From an uncultured Faecalibacterium sp. (lineage in GTDB: Bacteria; Bacillota; Clostridia; Oscillospirales; Ruminococcaceae): a stretch of 31,432 bases of DNA. The position numbers and the translations under genes are program-made. The notes beneath the pieces were generated by a model, which saw only the letters and a program-made list of their open reading frames with translations, was not told the origin of the DNA and searched no databases. The stretch spans positions 1 through 31,432 of the forward strand of contig CAAFSR010000170.1 of NCBI GenBank assembly GCA_900765705.1, read 5' to 3'. This document shows positions 1 to 8,892 of the stretch, piece after piece. Numbering within the stretch: the stretch's first letter is position 1; every line of letters begins with the position of its first letter.

Positions 1-2535
1 GCCCCAGAGGGTCACATAAAACATTTGCAGCATCCGCTGCTCTACCGGCGGCAGGGCTGCAAAGTCGGTGTTATCCAATTTCGGCAGAAGCCCCAGCAAA
101 AACCGGATCCACCTGCGGGAATCCACGACCGCAAAGCGGGCAAGGGCTTTGGTCATAGTTTCTTCCAAAGGCTCTGCAAAATCGGATGCCGCCCCTGCGC
201 GGACGCACAGTCTGCTGAAGCAGACTTTTTTGCTGTAAATTGCACGCGGGTCAAGATGATAGTAGTCGAGGAAGTTCCCCAGTGTCAGGGGCAGACCGGT
301 ATCTTCGGTAAAGGCAGCCGCCCGCGCCACAAGCCCGGAGGCGCGGTCATAGGAGGCGCTGATATTATCCAGCACATATTTTGCGGCATATTTCTCCAAC
401 TGAATATAGCAGCCTTTAGGTGCAGAGACAAAGCCCTCTTTGAGCTCCCGGCTGACGCTGCGGGTGGTGTTGGAGAGCAGTGCTGCGAATTTCTCCTCAA
501 AATTATACTTTTTGTTGGCCTGTCCGATGAAATCTAGAACGGTCAGGCAATCCTTGTTTTCTGCCAGACGTAAGCCGCGCCCCAGCTGCTGCAAAAACAC
601 GGTCAGCGACTCGGTAGGACGCAGGAACAGCACCGTGTTCACCTCGGGGATATCCACGCCCTCGTTGTAAATGTCCACTACAAAGAGGAATCGGAGTTCC
701 CCGGAAACCAGCCGCTGCTTGGCGGCGTTGCGCTCCTCGTCAGGAGAATCGCCGGTCAGTGCCATAGACGGGATGCCGTGGGTATTAAAGTAGCGCGCCA
801 TAAATTGGGCATGAGCGATGGAAACGCAGAAGCCCAGACCCTTCACGTCGTCGATATCAGTGACATATTTCAGGATGGAGTTCACCACAAGGTCAGCGCG
901 GCGCTCCGCCACCATGCCGCTGAGGGTGTACAGGTTGGATAGCTCATTTTTATCGTAGCCGCCGGTGCGCCATTTCAGGCTGCTCAGATCTGCCGTGTCA
1001 GTGACACCAAAATATTGGAAGGGGCACAGCAGCTTCCGGTCGATGGCCTCCGGCAGACGAATTTCGGCGGCAATACGCCCGCCGAAATAGTCCAGAACGC
1101 TTTTGCCGTCCATGCGTTCCGGGGTAGCGGTCAGCCCCAGCAGGATCTTCGGCTGATAATATTCCAGCAGCTTCTGATAGGTGGGTGCAGCTGCATGATG
1201 GAATTCGTCTACAACGATGTAATCGTAGAAATCCGCTGCCGTTTTGGCGGCAAGCTCCTGAGAATTGAAGGTCTGGATGGAAACAAACAGATGGTCGATG
1301 CTGTCGGCTTTGTGGCTACCCACATACAGCTCGCCGAAATTGGCATCCTTCAGCACCGCCCGGAAGGTGTACAGGCTCTGCTTCAGGATCTCCTCTCGGT
1401 GTGCCACAAACAGCAGACGGCAGGGCTGCCCCGGATGCTGTTTGCAGAAGCGCTTGTAATCCAGTGCGGAGATCACAGTTTTGCCGGTGCCGGTAGCGGC
1501 GACCACCAAGTTGCGATTATACCCCCGAACGGTGCGCTCGGCATCCAGCCGGTCCAGGATTTCCTGTTGGTAGGAATAGGGCAGAATATCCAGTGTATAG
1601 ATCCCGCTGTGGTCGGTCTCGCTGTATTTTTCAGCCTTCAGGGCGCGGGTCAGTCGTTCCCGCTGTCCTTCATCGTAATATTCAAACTCGCTGGAGTTCC
1701 AGTAGCTTTCAAAGGTGGCTGCGATCTTTTCGATGGTCTCCGGTAGGTCCTTTCGGGTCACCTTGACGTTCCATTCCAGACCACTGGAAATTGCCGCATT
1801 GGACAGGTTAGAGGAGCCAACATACGCTGTGGTAAAGCCGGTGTCCCGGTAAAACACATAGGTCTTTGCGTGGAGCCGGGTACGCTTGGTGTCGTAGCTG
1901 ACCTTGATCTTCGTATTAGGCAGTGCGCGCAGCTCCTCGATGGCTTTTACGTCCGTAGCGCCCATATAAGAGGTGGTGATGATGCGCAATTCGCCGCCGC
2001 TTTGTGCAAACTGCCGCAGCTCGTCCATGATGAGGCGCAAGCCGCTCCACTTGATAAAGGAGACCAGCATATCAATGCGGTCGGCGGAAACGATCTCCTT
2101 TTTCAGCTCCGTGTACATCTGCGGCTCATAGATAGCGCCGGTAAACAGGGAACTTTGCGCAATGGAGGTCTCCGGGCGGTCAAGGTCCTTTGCGCTTTTT
2201 CCTGTAGCAAGGCGCGGGTCATTCTGCTGCAAAAGCGCAAGAAGCTGCTCTGCCCGCTGGTCAACACCGAGCGCGGCAAAGTCAGCTTCCTGTGTGGTGT
2301 TCTGGATGGTGGTCACGATCTGATTTGCCAGCTGGATCTGCGCCTCGATGCCGCCGCCGTTGTCCTGCACGTTCTCAAGACCCTTCTGTACCACATCGGT
2401 CAGATACTGCGCCAGCACCTTGGCAGCCTCCGCCGTGTCGATGGGCGCAGTGGACTTGCGGGCTTCCGGGATATCTGCAAGCTCGCGGTTCAGTGCGTTA
2501 TTGATGACCTGTTCGTACAGACCGGGGTAGAGCAT
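1..2535 (-). CDS. PLD-nuclease/DEAD-box helicase fusion (DUF3427-type), partial at the left edge
   Basis: This gene reads open for 845 codons from the ATG at 2535 to the window edge without a stop, so its C-terminus is missing. After a helical N-terminal part, residues about 130-280 form a phospholipase D-like nuclease domain with the motif RLHAKTYVF (H222, K224) and a following GSSNLS. Residues about 320-720 are a superfamily 2 helicase: Walker A ATGTGKT (347-353), DEFH box (443-446), LTATPER (468-474) and the arginine-finger motif QQLGRGLR. This order matches bacterial helicases annotated as DUF3427 proteins, common in defence islands and presumed to cut or remodel foreign DNA in the cytoplasm. 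The start is supported by GGAAG seven bases upstream and by a good promoter. It is divergent from the BREX operon. Family membership is fairly sure; the exact activity is inferred. Confidence 0.9.
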   Translation of the reverse strand, partial: MLYPGLYEQVINNALNRELADIPEARKSTAPIDTAEAAKVLAQYLTDVVQKGLENVQDNGGGIEAQIQLANQIVTTIQNTTQEADFAALGVDQRAEQLLALLQQNDPRLATGKSAKDLDRPETSIAQSSLFTGAIYEPQMYTELKKEIVSADRIDMLVSFIKWSGLRLIMDELRQFAQSGGELRIITTSYMGATDVKAIEELRALPNTKIKVSYDTKRTRLHAKTYVFYRDTGFTTAYVGSSNLSNAAISSGLEWNVKVTRKDLPETIEKIAATFESYWNSSEFEYYDEGQRERLTRALKAEKYSETDHSGIYTLDILPYSYQQEILDRLDAERTVRGYNRNLVVAATGTGKTVISALDYKRFCKQHPGQPCRLLFVAHREEILKQSLYTFRAVLKDANFGELYVGSHKADSIDHLFVSIQTFNSQELAAKTAADFYDYIVVDEFHHAAAPTYQKLLEYYQPKILLGLTATPERMDGKSVLDYFGGRIAAEIRLPEAIDRKLLCPFQYFGVTDTADLSSLKWRTGGYDKNELSNLYTLSGMVAERRADLVVNSILKYVTDIDDVKGLGFCVSIAHAQFMARYFNTHGIPSMALTGDSPDEERNAAKQRLVSGELRFLFVVDIYNEGVDIPEVNTVLFLRPTESLTVFLQQLGRGLRLAENKDCLTVLDFIGQANKKYNFEEKFAALLSNTTRSVSRELKEGFVSAPKGCYIQLEKYAAKYVLDNISASYDRASGLVARAAAFTEDTGLPLTLGNFLDYYHLDPRAIYSKKVCFSRLCVRAGAASDFAEPLEETMTKALARFAVVDSRRWIRFLLGLLPKLDNTDFAALPPVEQRMLQMFYVTLWG

Positions 2536-2562
2536 AGGTGCACTTCCTTACCGTTTTCTTTT

Positions 2563-2591
2563 ATTATAGCGCCCGTTAGAAGAATATTCAA
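2563..2591 (-). promoter_or_regulatory. Sigma-A type promoter for the PLD-helicase gene
   Basis: On the minus strand, TTGAAT (2586-2591) and TATAAT (2563-2568) are separated by exactly 17 bases, about 28 bases upstream of the ATG. The -10 is a perfect consensus. Transcription would start close to 2556. Confidence 0.75.
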
Positions 2592-2966
2592 TGATCGAGG
2601 GTATGAGATATGCTTTGCGATTCTCTACCACTTAGATCAGGGGGACGACTCGCATGATGTCAGCCTTGCGCAGTTTGCCACAACAATGCATCCTTTCAGT
2701 CGATATTCAGCCAATTTTAGCTCTAGTTAAACATGAACGTTATCGGGAAGAAAACAACAGTATTTATATTTCGAACAATAGGAGCGGAACCTTGAAAAGA
2801 GACTCCACGCTTATTGTTGAACGAGTGGGAAAGGTGTATTTGATATACAAAAACCATTCCGAGATTTGTAAGACCTTTGCATTGATTTCGTTCGTTTGTT
2901 AGAGTAAAATAAAAACGGTTTATTATAGACTGCCACATCCGTGAATGAGCGATGTTGAGGGTTACT
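2592..2966. other. Divergent intergenic region between the helicase gene and the BREX operon
   Basis: About 375 bases lie between the two divergent units. The stretch is AT-rich toward the right. One open frame (2654-2902, 82 codons) crosses it, but it has no convincing ribosome binding site or recognisable domain. It is best read as regulatory DNA or a gene remnant. It should hold the operator of the small HTH protein encoded just downstream, although no clear palindrome was found by eye. Confidence 0.5.
2896..2926 (+). promoter_or_regulatory. Candidate promoter of the BREX operon
   Basis: A good -10 (TATTAT, 2921-2926) lies about 40 bases before the HTH gene start. The best -35 is TTGTTA (2896-2901), with a long 19-base spacer. 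It is the only plausible promoter upstream of the operon, but the suboptimal spacing suggests weak or activated transcription. Confidence 0.4.
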
Positions 2967-3194
2967 ATGGAATACGTATCAATTAAACAAATCTCTGAAA
3001 AATGGGGCGTTTGTGCAAGACGAGTGCAAACCCTATGTACAGAAGGCCGTATCAAAGGAGCACAGCGTGTTGGACATCAATGGATCATTCCTGCAGATGC
3101 TCCAAAACCAAAAGATGCTAGAGTAAAGAGCGGAAAATACATTAAATCGAAGAATGAAAATGGAGAAGATATAGATGAACAGAAAACCATATAG
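2967..3194 (+). CDS. Small helix-turn-helix DNA-binding protein, probable operon regulator
   Basis: This is a 75-residue protein. Residues 1-45 (MEYVSIKQISEKWGV..., then RRVQTLCTEGRI and GHQWIIP) form a winged-helix fold of the excisionase/MerR type: a short helix pair, a recognition helix, and a wing ending in W-I-I-P. The tail is basic and lysine-rich. The ATG at 2967 is preferred to the in-frame ATG at 2952 because GAGGG lies five bases before it. The end overlaps brxA by 20 bases, so the two are translationally coupled. Position suggests it controls the operon, in place of the WYL-type BrxR found in many BREX loci. The regulatory role is inferred; it could instead be a recombination-directionality factor. 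Confidence 0.75.
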   Translation: MEYVSIKQISEKWGVCARRVQTLCTEGRIKGAQRVGHQWIIPADAPKPKDARVKSGKYIKSKNENGEDIDEQKTI

Positions 3195-3780
3195 TGCAGG
3201 TGCAGTGAAATTTTCATTCTGGTTTATTGAGTTTCGGAAAACGGTCCAGTTGCTGGCAGAGGGCAAGAGCTTTTCGGAAATAAAACTGCTAAACGAGCAA
3301 GAGAATATTTACAGCGCATCCACAAAGGCACGGGCACAGATGATCTACTCTACCGTTACGGCGCGCATAAAGATGCTGGACCCCAGCTTTTACCCGGTTT
3401 TCCTGAGCAGCGATATTGCAACGCAGAAGATGTTTGCGCTGGTAGCAGCACTTGCACACGATACGCTTTTCTTTGACTTTGTGTACGAAGTTGTGCGGGA
3501 AAAGATGATCCTTGGAGTGGACGAACTGACTGATGCGGACATTCGGGTGTTCTTCAAGGACAAGCAGGCGCAAAGCGAGAAAGTAGCAGCCTTTCAGGAC
3601 TACACGCTGCATCGGCTGGGAGCGGCATACAAAACGCAGCTCTACGAGGCAGGAATGCTGGACGGAAACAAGGGCAGCTCACGCAAGATCCTGCGCCCGA
3701 TTTTGGACATTGCGCTGGAACGCTGGCTGCAAGACAATGGATATGCCATTATGGTCAATGCGCTTACGGGGGTAAGATAA
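3175..3780 (+). CDS. brxA: BREX protein BrxA (DUF1819)
   Basis: This 201-residue protein has the length and appearance of BrxA, the DUF1819 family: a small, all-helical protein and the first core gene of type 1 BREX. It opens with YSAGAVKFSFWFIEFRKTVQLL and ends with a helical segment around LRPILDIALERWLQDNGY. BrxA homologues bind DNA and contribute to phage resistance in the cytoplasm; their exact role is unresolved. The start ATG lies inside the HTH gene, with GGAG upstream. The stop is followed one base later by the brxB ATG. The gene order brxA-brxB-brxC makes the assignment safe. Confidence 0.9.
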   Translation: MNRKPYSAGAVKFSFWFIEFRKTVQLLAEGKSFSEIKLLNEQENIYSASTKARAQMIYSTVTARIKMLDPSFYPVFLSSDIATQKMFALVAALAHDTLFFDFVYEVVREKMILGVDELTDADIRVFFKDKQAQSEKVAAFQDYTLHRLGAAYKTQLYEAGMLDGNKGSSRKILRPILDIALERWLQDNGYAIMVNALTGVR

Positions 3781-3781
3781 G

Positions 3782-4372
3782 ATGGAAACTGTGAATGGAT
3801 GCCTGAGCGACCGGCTGGATGAGATGGAAGCGGCAATCCGGAAAACGTCCTTCCGCAAGGGAACCGGCAGAGCCAACGAGGTGAACTACTGGGTTTTCGA
3901 CTATCCACCGGAAAAAGAGCTGGAAGTTCGTGCTCGAATCGAGTATATGAAAGGCAAAAATGCCCGTGGCGATGATGACTTTGATCTGGTGGTATTTGAT
4001 CTCTACGATGTCATCATTGATTTTCTGGAGAAGAAGCGCTTTTTGGAAAAGTGCTATGACTTTGAAAAGAAAAACGGGATGGAACGGATCACCAAAGCGG
4101 TTACCAACGCCATGAAGATCAATGACAACGACAGCCTCATCGTGCAGTATATCAAGGAACATACGCCGGAGAACGCCATCGTGTTTTTGACGGGTATCGG
4201 AAAGTGCTATCCGATTTTGCGGTCCCATAAGGTTCTGAACAACCTGCATCAGGCATTTGTCCGCTGCCCGGTCGTAATGTTCTTTCCGGGCACCTACAAC
4301 GAACAGGAACTGATCTTGTTCAACGAGATTAAGGACGATAACTATTACCGGGCATTCCGGCTGGTGAAATAA
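3782..4372 (+). CDS. brxB: BREX protein BrxB (DUF1788)
   Basis: This 196-residue protein is recognisable as BrxB, the DUF1788 family, by its size, its position directly between brxA and brxC, and its conserved look: NYWVFDYPPEKELEVR near residue 38, then a mixed alpha/beta core with FDLVVFDLYDVIIDFL and a C-terminal part with VVMFFPGTYNEQEL. BrxB is a core protein of type 1 BREX of unknown biochemical function that associates with other Brx proteins. It starts two bases after the brxA stop, so it is almost certainly translated by coupling. No membrane segment or signal peptide is visible. Confidence 0.9.
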   Translation: METVNGCLSDRLDEMEAAIRKTSFRKGTGRANEVNYWVFDYPPEKELEVRARIEYMKGKNARGDDDFDLVVFDLYDVIIDFLEKKRFLEKCYDFEKKNGMERITKAVTNAMKINDNDSLIVQYIKEHTPENAIVFLTGIGKCYPILRSHKVLNNLHQAFVRCPVVMFFPGTYNEQELILFNEIKDDNYYRAFRLVK

Positions 4373-4390
4373 AGGGAGGATACAGTAGCT

Positions 4391-7300
4391 ATGCAGATCA
4401 AGGAGATGTTCCGTAAGGAGATCGACCGTGAACTTCAGGGTGTTATCGTAGTCGGTCAGGGCGCAGAGACCAATGTTGCACAGGAACTGGAAGAGTATGT
4501 GGTGACCCGTGAATTGCAGCGGCACTTTGCGGATTTTTTTGCGGCTTATAAAAAGGGTATTCTGGGCACCACGCCGAAAATGGGCGTATGGATCTCCGGC
4601 TTCTTTGGAAGCGGTAAATCTCACTTTCTGAAGATCCTGTCCTACCTGCTGGAAAACAAGCAGGTGGGCGACAAGCACGCACTGGATTTCTTCATCGACG
4701 ATAAAAAAATCACAGACCAGATGGTTCTGGCAGATATGAAGTTGGCAGCAGACACGCCAACGGATGTGATCCTGTTCAATATCGACTCCAAAAGCGAATC
4801 CAACAGCAAGGAGAACAAGGATGCCATCGTGAACGTGTTTCTGAAGGTGTTCAACGAAATGCAGGGGTTCTGCGGCTCCATGCCCTACCTTGCGGATTTG
4901 GAACGCCACCTTGCTGAGGCAGACCAGCTTGCTACGTTCAAGGAAAAATTTGAGGATGCCTATGGCGATGCGTGGGAGGATTCCCGGCAGGACTTTGATT
5001 TTATTCAGGACACCGTTGTTGAGGTTCTGGTGGAAATGGGCTTTATGAGCGAGCCCGCCGCCCGCAACTGGTGCGAAAAGGCAACGGAGCCCTACCAGAT
5101 CAGCATCGAAGACTTTGCCAAGCGTGTGAAGGCTTATCTGGATAAGAAGGGCAGCAACCATCATGTTGTCTTTTTGGTGGATGAGATCGGTCAGTATATC
5201 GGCGATGACTCCAAGCTGATGCTGAACCTCCAGACTGTAACCGAGGAACTGGGCAAGGAATGTCAGGGCAAGGCGTGGGTCATTGTGACCTCTCAGCAGG
5301 ATATCGACTCCATCACTAAGGTAAAGGGCAACGATTTCTCTAAGATCCAAGGTCGCTTTGATACCCGTCTGTCCCTGTCCTCTGCAAACGTGGATGCCGT
5401 TATCAAAAAGCGTATTCTGGAAAAGACCGACACCGCAGCTCAGAGCCTGCGGTTGATCTACGACCAGAAGGGCACCATCATCAAGAACCTCATTGTTTTC
5501 AACGACGGTGTGGAGAAAAAGTTGTACGCCAATGCAGAAGATTTTGCAGAGGTGTACCCCTTTGTGCCCTATCAGTTCAACCTTCTGGCAAGTGTGCTGA
5601 CCAGCATCCGTACCCACGGTGCATCCGGTAAGCATCTGTCCGAGGGTGAGCGTTCTATGCTGGCACTGTTCAAAGAGTCTGCCATGCAGCTGATGAACGA
5701 AGAAACCGGTGCCATCGTGCCGTTCCATAAATTCTACGATGCACTGGAAAACTTCCTTGACCACAGCCACAGCAGCGTGATCATTCGTGCCTATGATAAC
5801 AGCTATATCAACCCGGAAAAGAAGGAAAAGGACGTCTTTGCCATCAACGTGCTGAAGACCCTGTTCCTGATCAAATATGTGGTGGAGATCGAGGCAAATG
5901 TGGACAACATCACCAGCCTGATGATCTCCAACATCGACGATGATCGCCTTGCCCTGAAAGCAGAGGTGGAGGAAGCCCTGAAGGTGCTGATGCGCCAGAT
6001 GCTGATCCAGAAAAACGGCAGCGTCTATGTGTTCCTGACCGATGAGGAGCAGGAGATCAACAACGAGATCGAAAAAGAAAACGTAGAGATGCCGGAAGTC
6101 CTCACGAAGATCGCTGAGATGACCTTTGAGGACATCTTCCCCAGCAAAAAGTACCAGTATCCGGCATTCGGCGGACGGTACACCTTCCCGTTCAACCAGA
6201 CGGTGGATGACCGCCCCTACAAGGCAAATCAAAGCTACGATATCGGGCTGCGTGTGCTGACCCCGTGGTATGAGGGTGGCGTGGAGGACTCTACCCTGCG
6301 GATGATCTCCGGGCAGGGCAAGGAAGTGCTTGTGGCACTGCCCAACGATGATTCTTTCCTGACCGAAATGCGCGCCTACCTGAAGATCGAGCGCTTCCTG
6401 CGCAAAAACACCTCGGTGCAGCTTGCAAAATACGAGGCCATCAAGGAAGCAAAGCGAGTGGAGATGCGGGAGCGCAACAGCAACGCCAAGCTCTACCTGA
6501 CCGAGGCACTGAAGGATGCCACCATCTATGTAAACGGCGATGTGCTGCGTACCTCCGGCAAGGAAGTGAACAGCCGCATCAACGAGGCAATCGGTCGTCT
6601 GGTGCAGACGGTCTACCATAAACTGTCCTACATTACCGCCCCCATGGGCGAGACCGACATCCGCAAGCTGTTCCGCAGCAGCAACCAGCTCTCCCTCACC
6701 TTGGAGGATAGCTCGGAGGCAAACGTCCATGCACTGGACGATGTGCTGCAATTTATCGGCGGCAATTCCCGGATGCACATGAAGACCTCCATGAAAACCA
6801 TTAAGGATCGGTTCATGAAAGCCCCCTACGGCTTTGTGGAGGACGATGTGCAGTGGTTGGTGGCACGGCTGTTCAAACGGGGCGACCTTGCCTTTACGGT
6901 AAACGGCGAAAGCGTGAACGCCAACAATCGCACCGAGGAAGAACTTGTGGGCTACATCACCAAAAAGCAGTTTGTGGACAAGCTGCTGATGGAGGTTCGT
7001 GTCCGGGTGCCGGAAAAGCAGAAAAAGGCTGTCCGCACCATTATGAAGGAGCTGTTCAACGTGCTGCCCACGGCAGAGGACGAGGACACCATGATGAGCG
7101 AGTTCCGGCGCCACTGCGAGCGCACCATCACCTCTATCGACCGTCTGGAGCCCCGGTACCAACTCTACGCCTACCCCGGCAGAAAGGTCCTTGCTGAGGG
7201 CAAAAAGCTGATGAGCAGCCTGCTGCAGATCAACGCTCCGCTGGAATTTTTCAAGGAAGTCAGCGACGGGCAGGACGAGCTGCTGGATTTTGGCGAGGAC

Positions 7301-8047
7301 TTTGAGCCGGTGCAGAAATTCTTCAGCCCCAACAGCGAGCAGGAGCAGATCTTCCGCCGTGCGCTGGATATGCTGGGCATTTACGATGACAGCAAGACCT
7401 ATATCGTGAACACCGCACTGGAGGATGTTGTCCGACAGATGCGTAGCATCGTGGCCATGGCAGCCCCCTACCGTGAGATCCCCAAGCTGCCGGAGCTGCG
7501 GGAAAAGTTCATGACCCTGTACAACGAGATTCTGGAAGAGCAGTCGGAACCGGTGGTAAAAACCATCAAGGAAGACCGCAACCGTGTGCTGGAGGTGCTG
7601 AACGACAAGCCCTACAAGGACGCAAAGCACAGTGGTTACATGGAGCGGTTCGAGGAGCTGCTGGACGGTGCTGTGCACTGCAACAATGTGTCGGTGCTGC
7701 GCAGCTATCAGGATAAGTCCGATGCGCTGAAGATCCGTCTGCTGAACGAGATGGTAGACGAGGACAACCGCTTGGCACAGCAGGCACTTGCACAGGCAGA
7801 AGCGGAACAGAAGCGTCTTGCAGAGGAAGCCCGCAAGCGTGGCGAGACCGTCCCCCAGCCGAAGGAAACGGTAGTGCAGCCGGTCGTCAAGGTGCGCACC
7901 ACTAAAAATCTCTCCATCAAAACGGTGGTACGGGCAGCGTCCTGGCGGCTGGAAAGCGCAGAGGATGTGGATAAATATCTGGATGCCCTGCGGCAGAGCC
8001 TGCTGAAGGAACTTGCTGATGATTCGATCGTGAATGTGGAACTGTGA
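4391..8047 (+). CDS. brxC: BREX P-loop ATPase BrxC
   Basis: This 1218-residue protein matches BrxC, the large P-loop ATPase of type 1 BREX (about 1200 residues in known examples). Walker A is GFFGSGKS (70-77) in the family-typical context WISGFFGSGKSHFLK. Walker B is VVFLVDEIGQ, with D264 and E265, and is followed by a VIVTSQQD sensor segment. The C-terminal third includes a charged, alanine-rich helical stretch before residue 1150 (EAEQKRLAEEARKRGE). BrxC is related to AAA/ORC-type ATPases and is required for both methylation and exclusion. AGGGAGG lies 11 bases before the ATG. The opposite strand is open for 1482 codons, but this is a codon-bias shadow. Confidence 0.95.
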   Translation: MQIKEMFRKEIDRELQGVIVVGQGAETNVAQELEEYVVTRELQRHFADFFAAYKKGILGTTPKMGVWISGFFGSGKSHFLKILSYLLENKQVGDKHALDFFIDDKKITDQMVLADMKLAADTPTDVILFNIDSKSESNSKENKDAIVNVFLKVFNEMQGFCGSMPYLADLERHLAEADQLATFKEKFEDAYGDAWEDSRQDFDFIQDTVVEVLVEMGFMSEPAARNWCEKATEPYQISIEDFAKRVKAYLDKKGSNHHVVFLVDEIGQYIGDDSKLMLNLQTVTEELGKECQGKAWVIVTSQQDIDSITKVKGNDFSKIQGRFDTRLSLSSANVDAVIKKRILEKTDTAAQSLRLIYDQKGTIIKNLIVFNDGVEKKLYANAEDFAEVYPFVPYQFNLLASVLTSIRTHGASGKHLSEGERSMLALFKESAMQLMNEETGAIVPFHKFYDALENFLDHSHSSVIIRAYDNSYINPEKKEKDVFAINVLKTLFLIKYVVEIEANVDNITSLMISNIDDDRLALKAEVEEALKVLMRQMLIQKNGSVYVFLTDEEQEINNEIEKENVEMPEVLTKIAEMTFEDIFPSKKYQYPAFGGRYTFPFNQTVDDRPYKANQSYDIGLRVLTPWYEGGVEDSTLRMISGQGKEVLVALPNDDSFLTEMRAYLKIERFLRKNTSVQLAKYEAIKEAKRVEMRERNSNAKLYLTEALKDATIYVNGDVLRTSGKEVNSRINEAIGRLVQTVYHKLSYITAPMGETDIRKLFRSSNQLSLTLEDSSEANVHALDDVLQFIGGNSRMHMKTSMKTIKDRFMKAPYGFVEDDVQWLVARLFKRGDLAFTVNGESVNANNRTEEELVGYITKKQFVDKLLMEVRVRVPEKQKKAVRTIMKELFNVLPTAEDEDTMMSEFRRHCERTITSIDRLEPRYQLYAYPGRKVLAEGKKLMSSLLQINAPLEFFKEVSDGQDELLDFGEDFEPVQKFFSPNSEQEQIFRRALDMLGIYDDSKTYIVNTALEDVVRQMRSIVAMAAPYREIPKLPELREKFMTLYNEILEEQSEPVVKTIKEDRNRVLEVLNDKPYKDAKHSGYMERFEELLDGAVHCNNVSVLRSYQDKSDALKIRLLNEMVDEDNRLAQQALAQAEAEQKRLAEEARKRGETVPQPKETVVQPVVKVRTTKNLSIKTVVRAASWRLESAEDVDKYLDALRQSLLKELADDSIVNVEL

Positions 8048-8057
8048 GGTTGATTTT

Positions 8058-8879
8058 ATGAAGCCTGAAAGTATTGCGGAACAGACACTATATAATACCG
8101 TACGCTTAGAAACATTAGACGGCGGTTCCGGAACTGGTTTCTTCTTTAATTTCGAAATTGAAGAGAAAAGCGTTCCGATGCTTATTACAAATAAACATGT
8201 GGTAAATAACAATCCAAACGAAACAATGCGCTTTAGGCTTCACCTGATGAACAATGATCATGGCGACTCTGGCGAGAGTTATTCTGTAACATACCAAACG
8301 CCGTGGTTATTTCATCCTACACATGATTTATGTGCTACTTTTGCACAGCCGATATTCAATGACGTTTATCGCAGAACCGGAAAGCAAGTGTTTTGCCGGC
8401 TGAATGATGAAACCTTAATTTACGATGAAACGAAACTATGCGAACTAGATGCACTAGAGAGCGTTTTGATGGTTGGTTATCCACGTGGGTTGTGGGATGA
8501 AATTCACAATTATCCGTTGTTTAGAAAGGGGTTTACTGCGAGTCATCCGGGGTACGATTTCAATGAAAGAAGTATAGGTGTTGTTGATATGGCATGCTTT
8601 CCTGGCTCATCGGGATCACCTATCTTTATTCTAGACCCAAATGGCTATACAGATAAAAAAGGAACACATTATATTGGAAAAAGTAGGTTTATCCTTTTAG
8701 GTGTATTATTTCAAGGACCAACAATTGGAGTCAACGGCGATATATCTGTGGTTGATGTTCCAACACAACAAAGAGCAATCGTTCAATCGCGGATGATGAT
8801 GAATTTAGGTTATTACATTAAATCATACGAGCTTTTGGCATTTAAGCCGATGCTTAAGAAATTTATTGATGGTGAGTAA
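8058..8879 (+). CDS. Trypsin-like serine protease embedded in the BREX operon
   Basis: This 273-residue protein has a chymotrypsin/trypsin-like triad: H47 in ITNKHVV, D90 in HPTHDLCATF, and the serine in FPGSSGSPIF (about S185). The early GGSGTGFFF is the usual oxyanion-side beta strand. There is no signal peptide, so it should act in the cytoplasm. The ATG at 8058 has GAGG eight bases upstream and is preferred to the ATG at 8034, which lies inside brxC. It starts 10 bases after brxC and ends just before pglX, so it is cotranscribed with BREX. It is not a standard BREX gene. Base composition is AT-richer than brxC (24 of 60 G+C at 8101-8160), suggesting separate acquisition. The substrate is unknown; a phage-triggered or Brx-directed cleavage role is speculation. 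Confidence 0.88.
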   Translation: MKPESIAEQTLYNTVRLETLDGGSGTGFFFNFEIEEKSVPMLITNKHVVNNNPNETMRFRLHLMNNDHGDSGESYSVTYQTPWLFHPTHDLCATFAQPIFNDVYRRTGKQVFCRLNDETLIYDETKLCELDALESVLMVGYPRGLWDEIHNYPLFRKGFTASHPGYDFNERSIGVVDMACFPGSSGSPIFILDPNGYTDKKGTHYIGKSRFILLGVLFQGPTIGVNGDISVVDVPTQQRAIVQSRMMMNLGYYIKSYELLAFKPMLKKFIDGE

Positions 8880-8892
8880 CGGAGACACAACC

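Noticed and set aside
1015..2730. Plus-strand open frames of 243 and 286 codons
   Set aside because: They are opposite to the minus-strand PLD-helicase, whose motifs are unmistakable, and have no domain or ribosome binding site.
2654..2902. 82-codon plus-strand frame in the divergent intergenic region
   Set aside because: There is no convincing ribosome binding site, no recognisable fold, and it lies where promoters and operators are expected; kept only as a possible remnant.
3764..8212. A 1482-codon open frame antisense to brxB and brxC
   Set aside because: The plus strand carries clear BrxB and BrxC motifs; the antisense protein is rich in H, L, V and Q with no domain, as expected from codon-bias shadowing.
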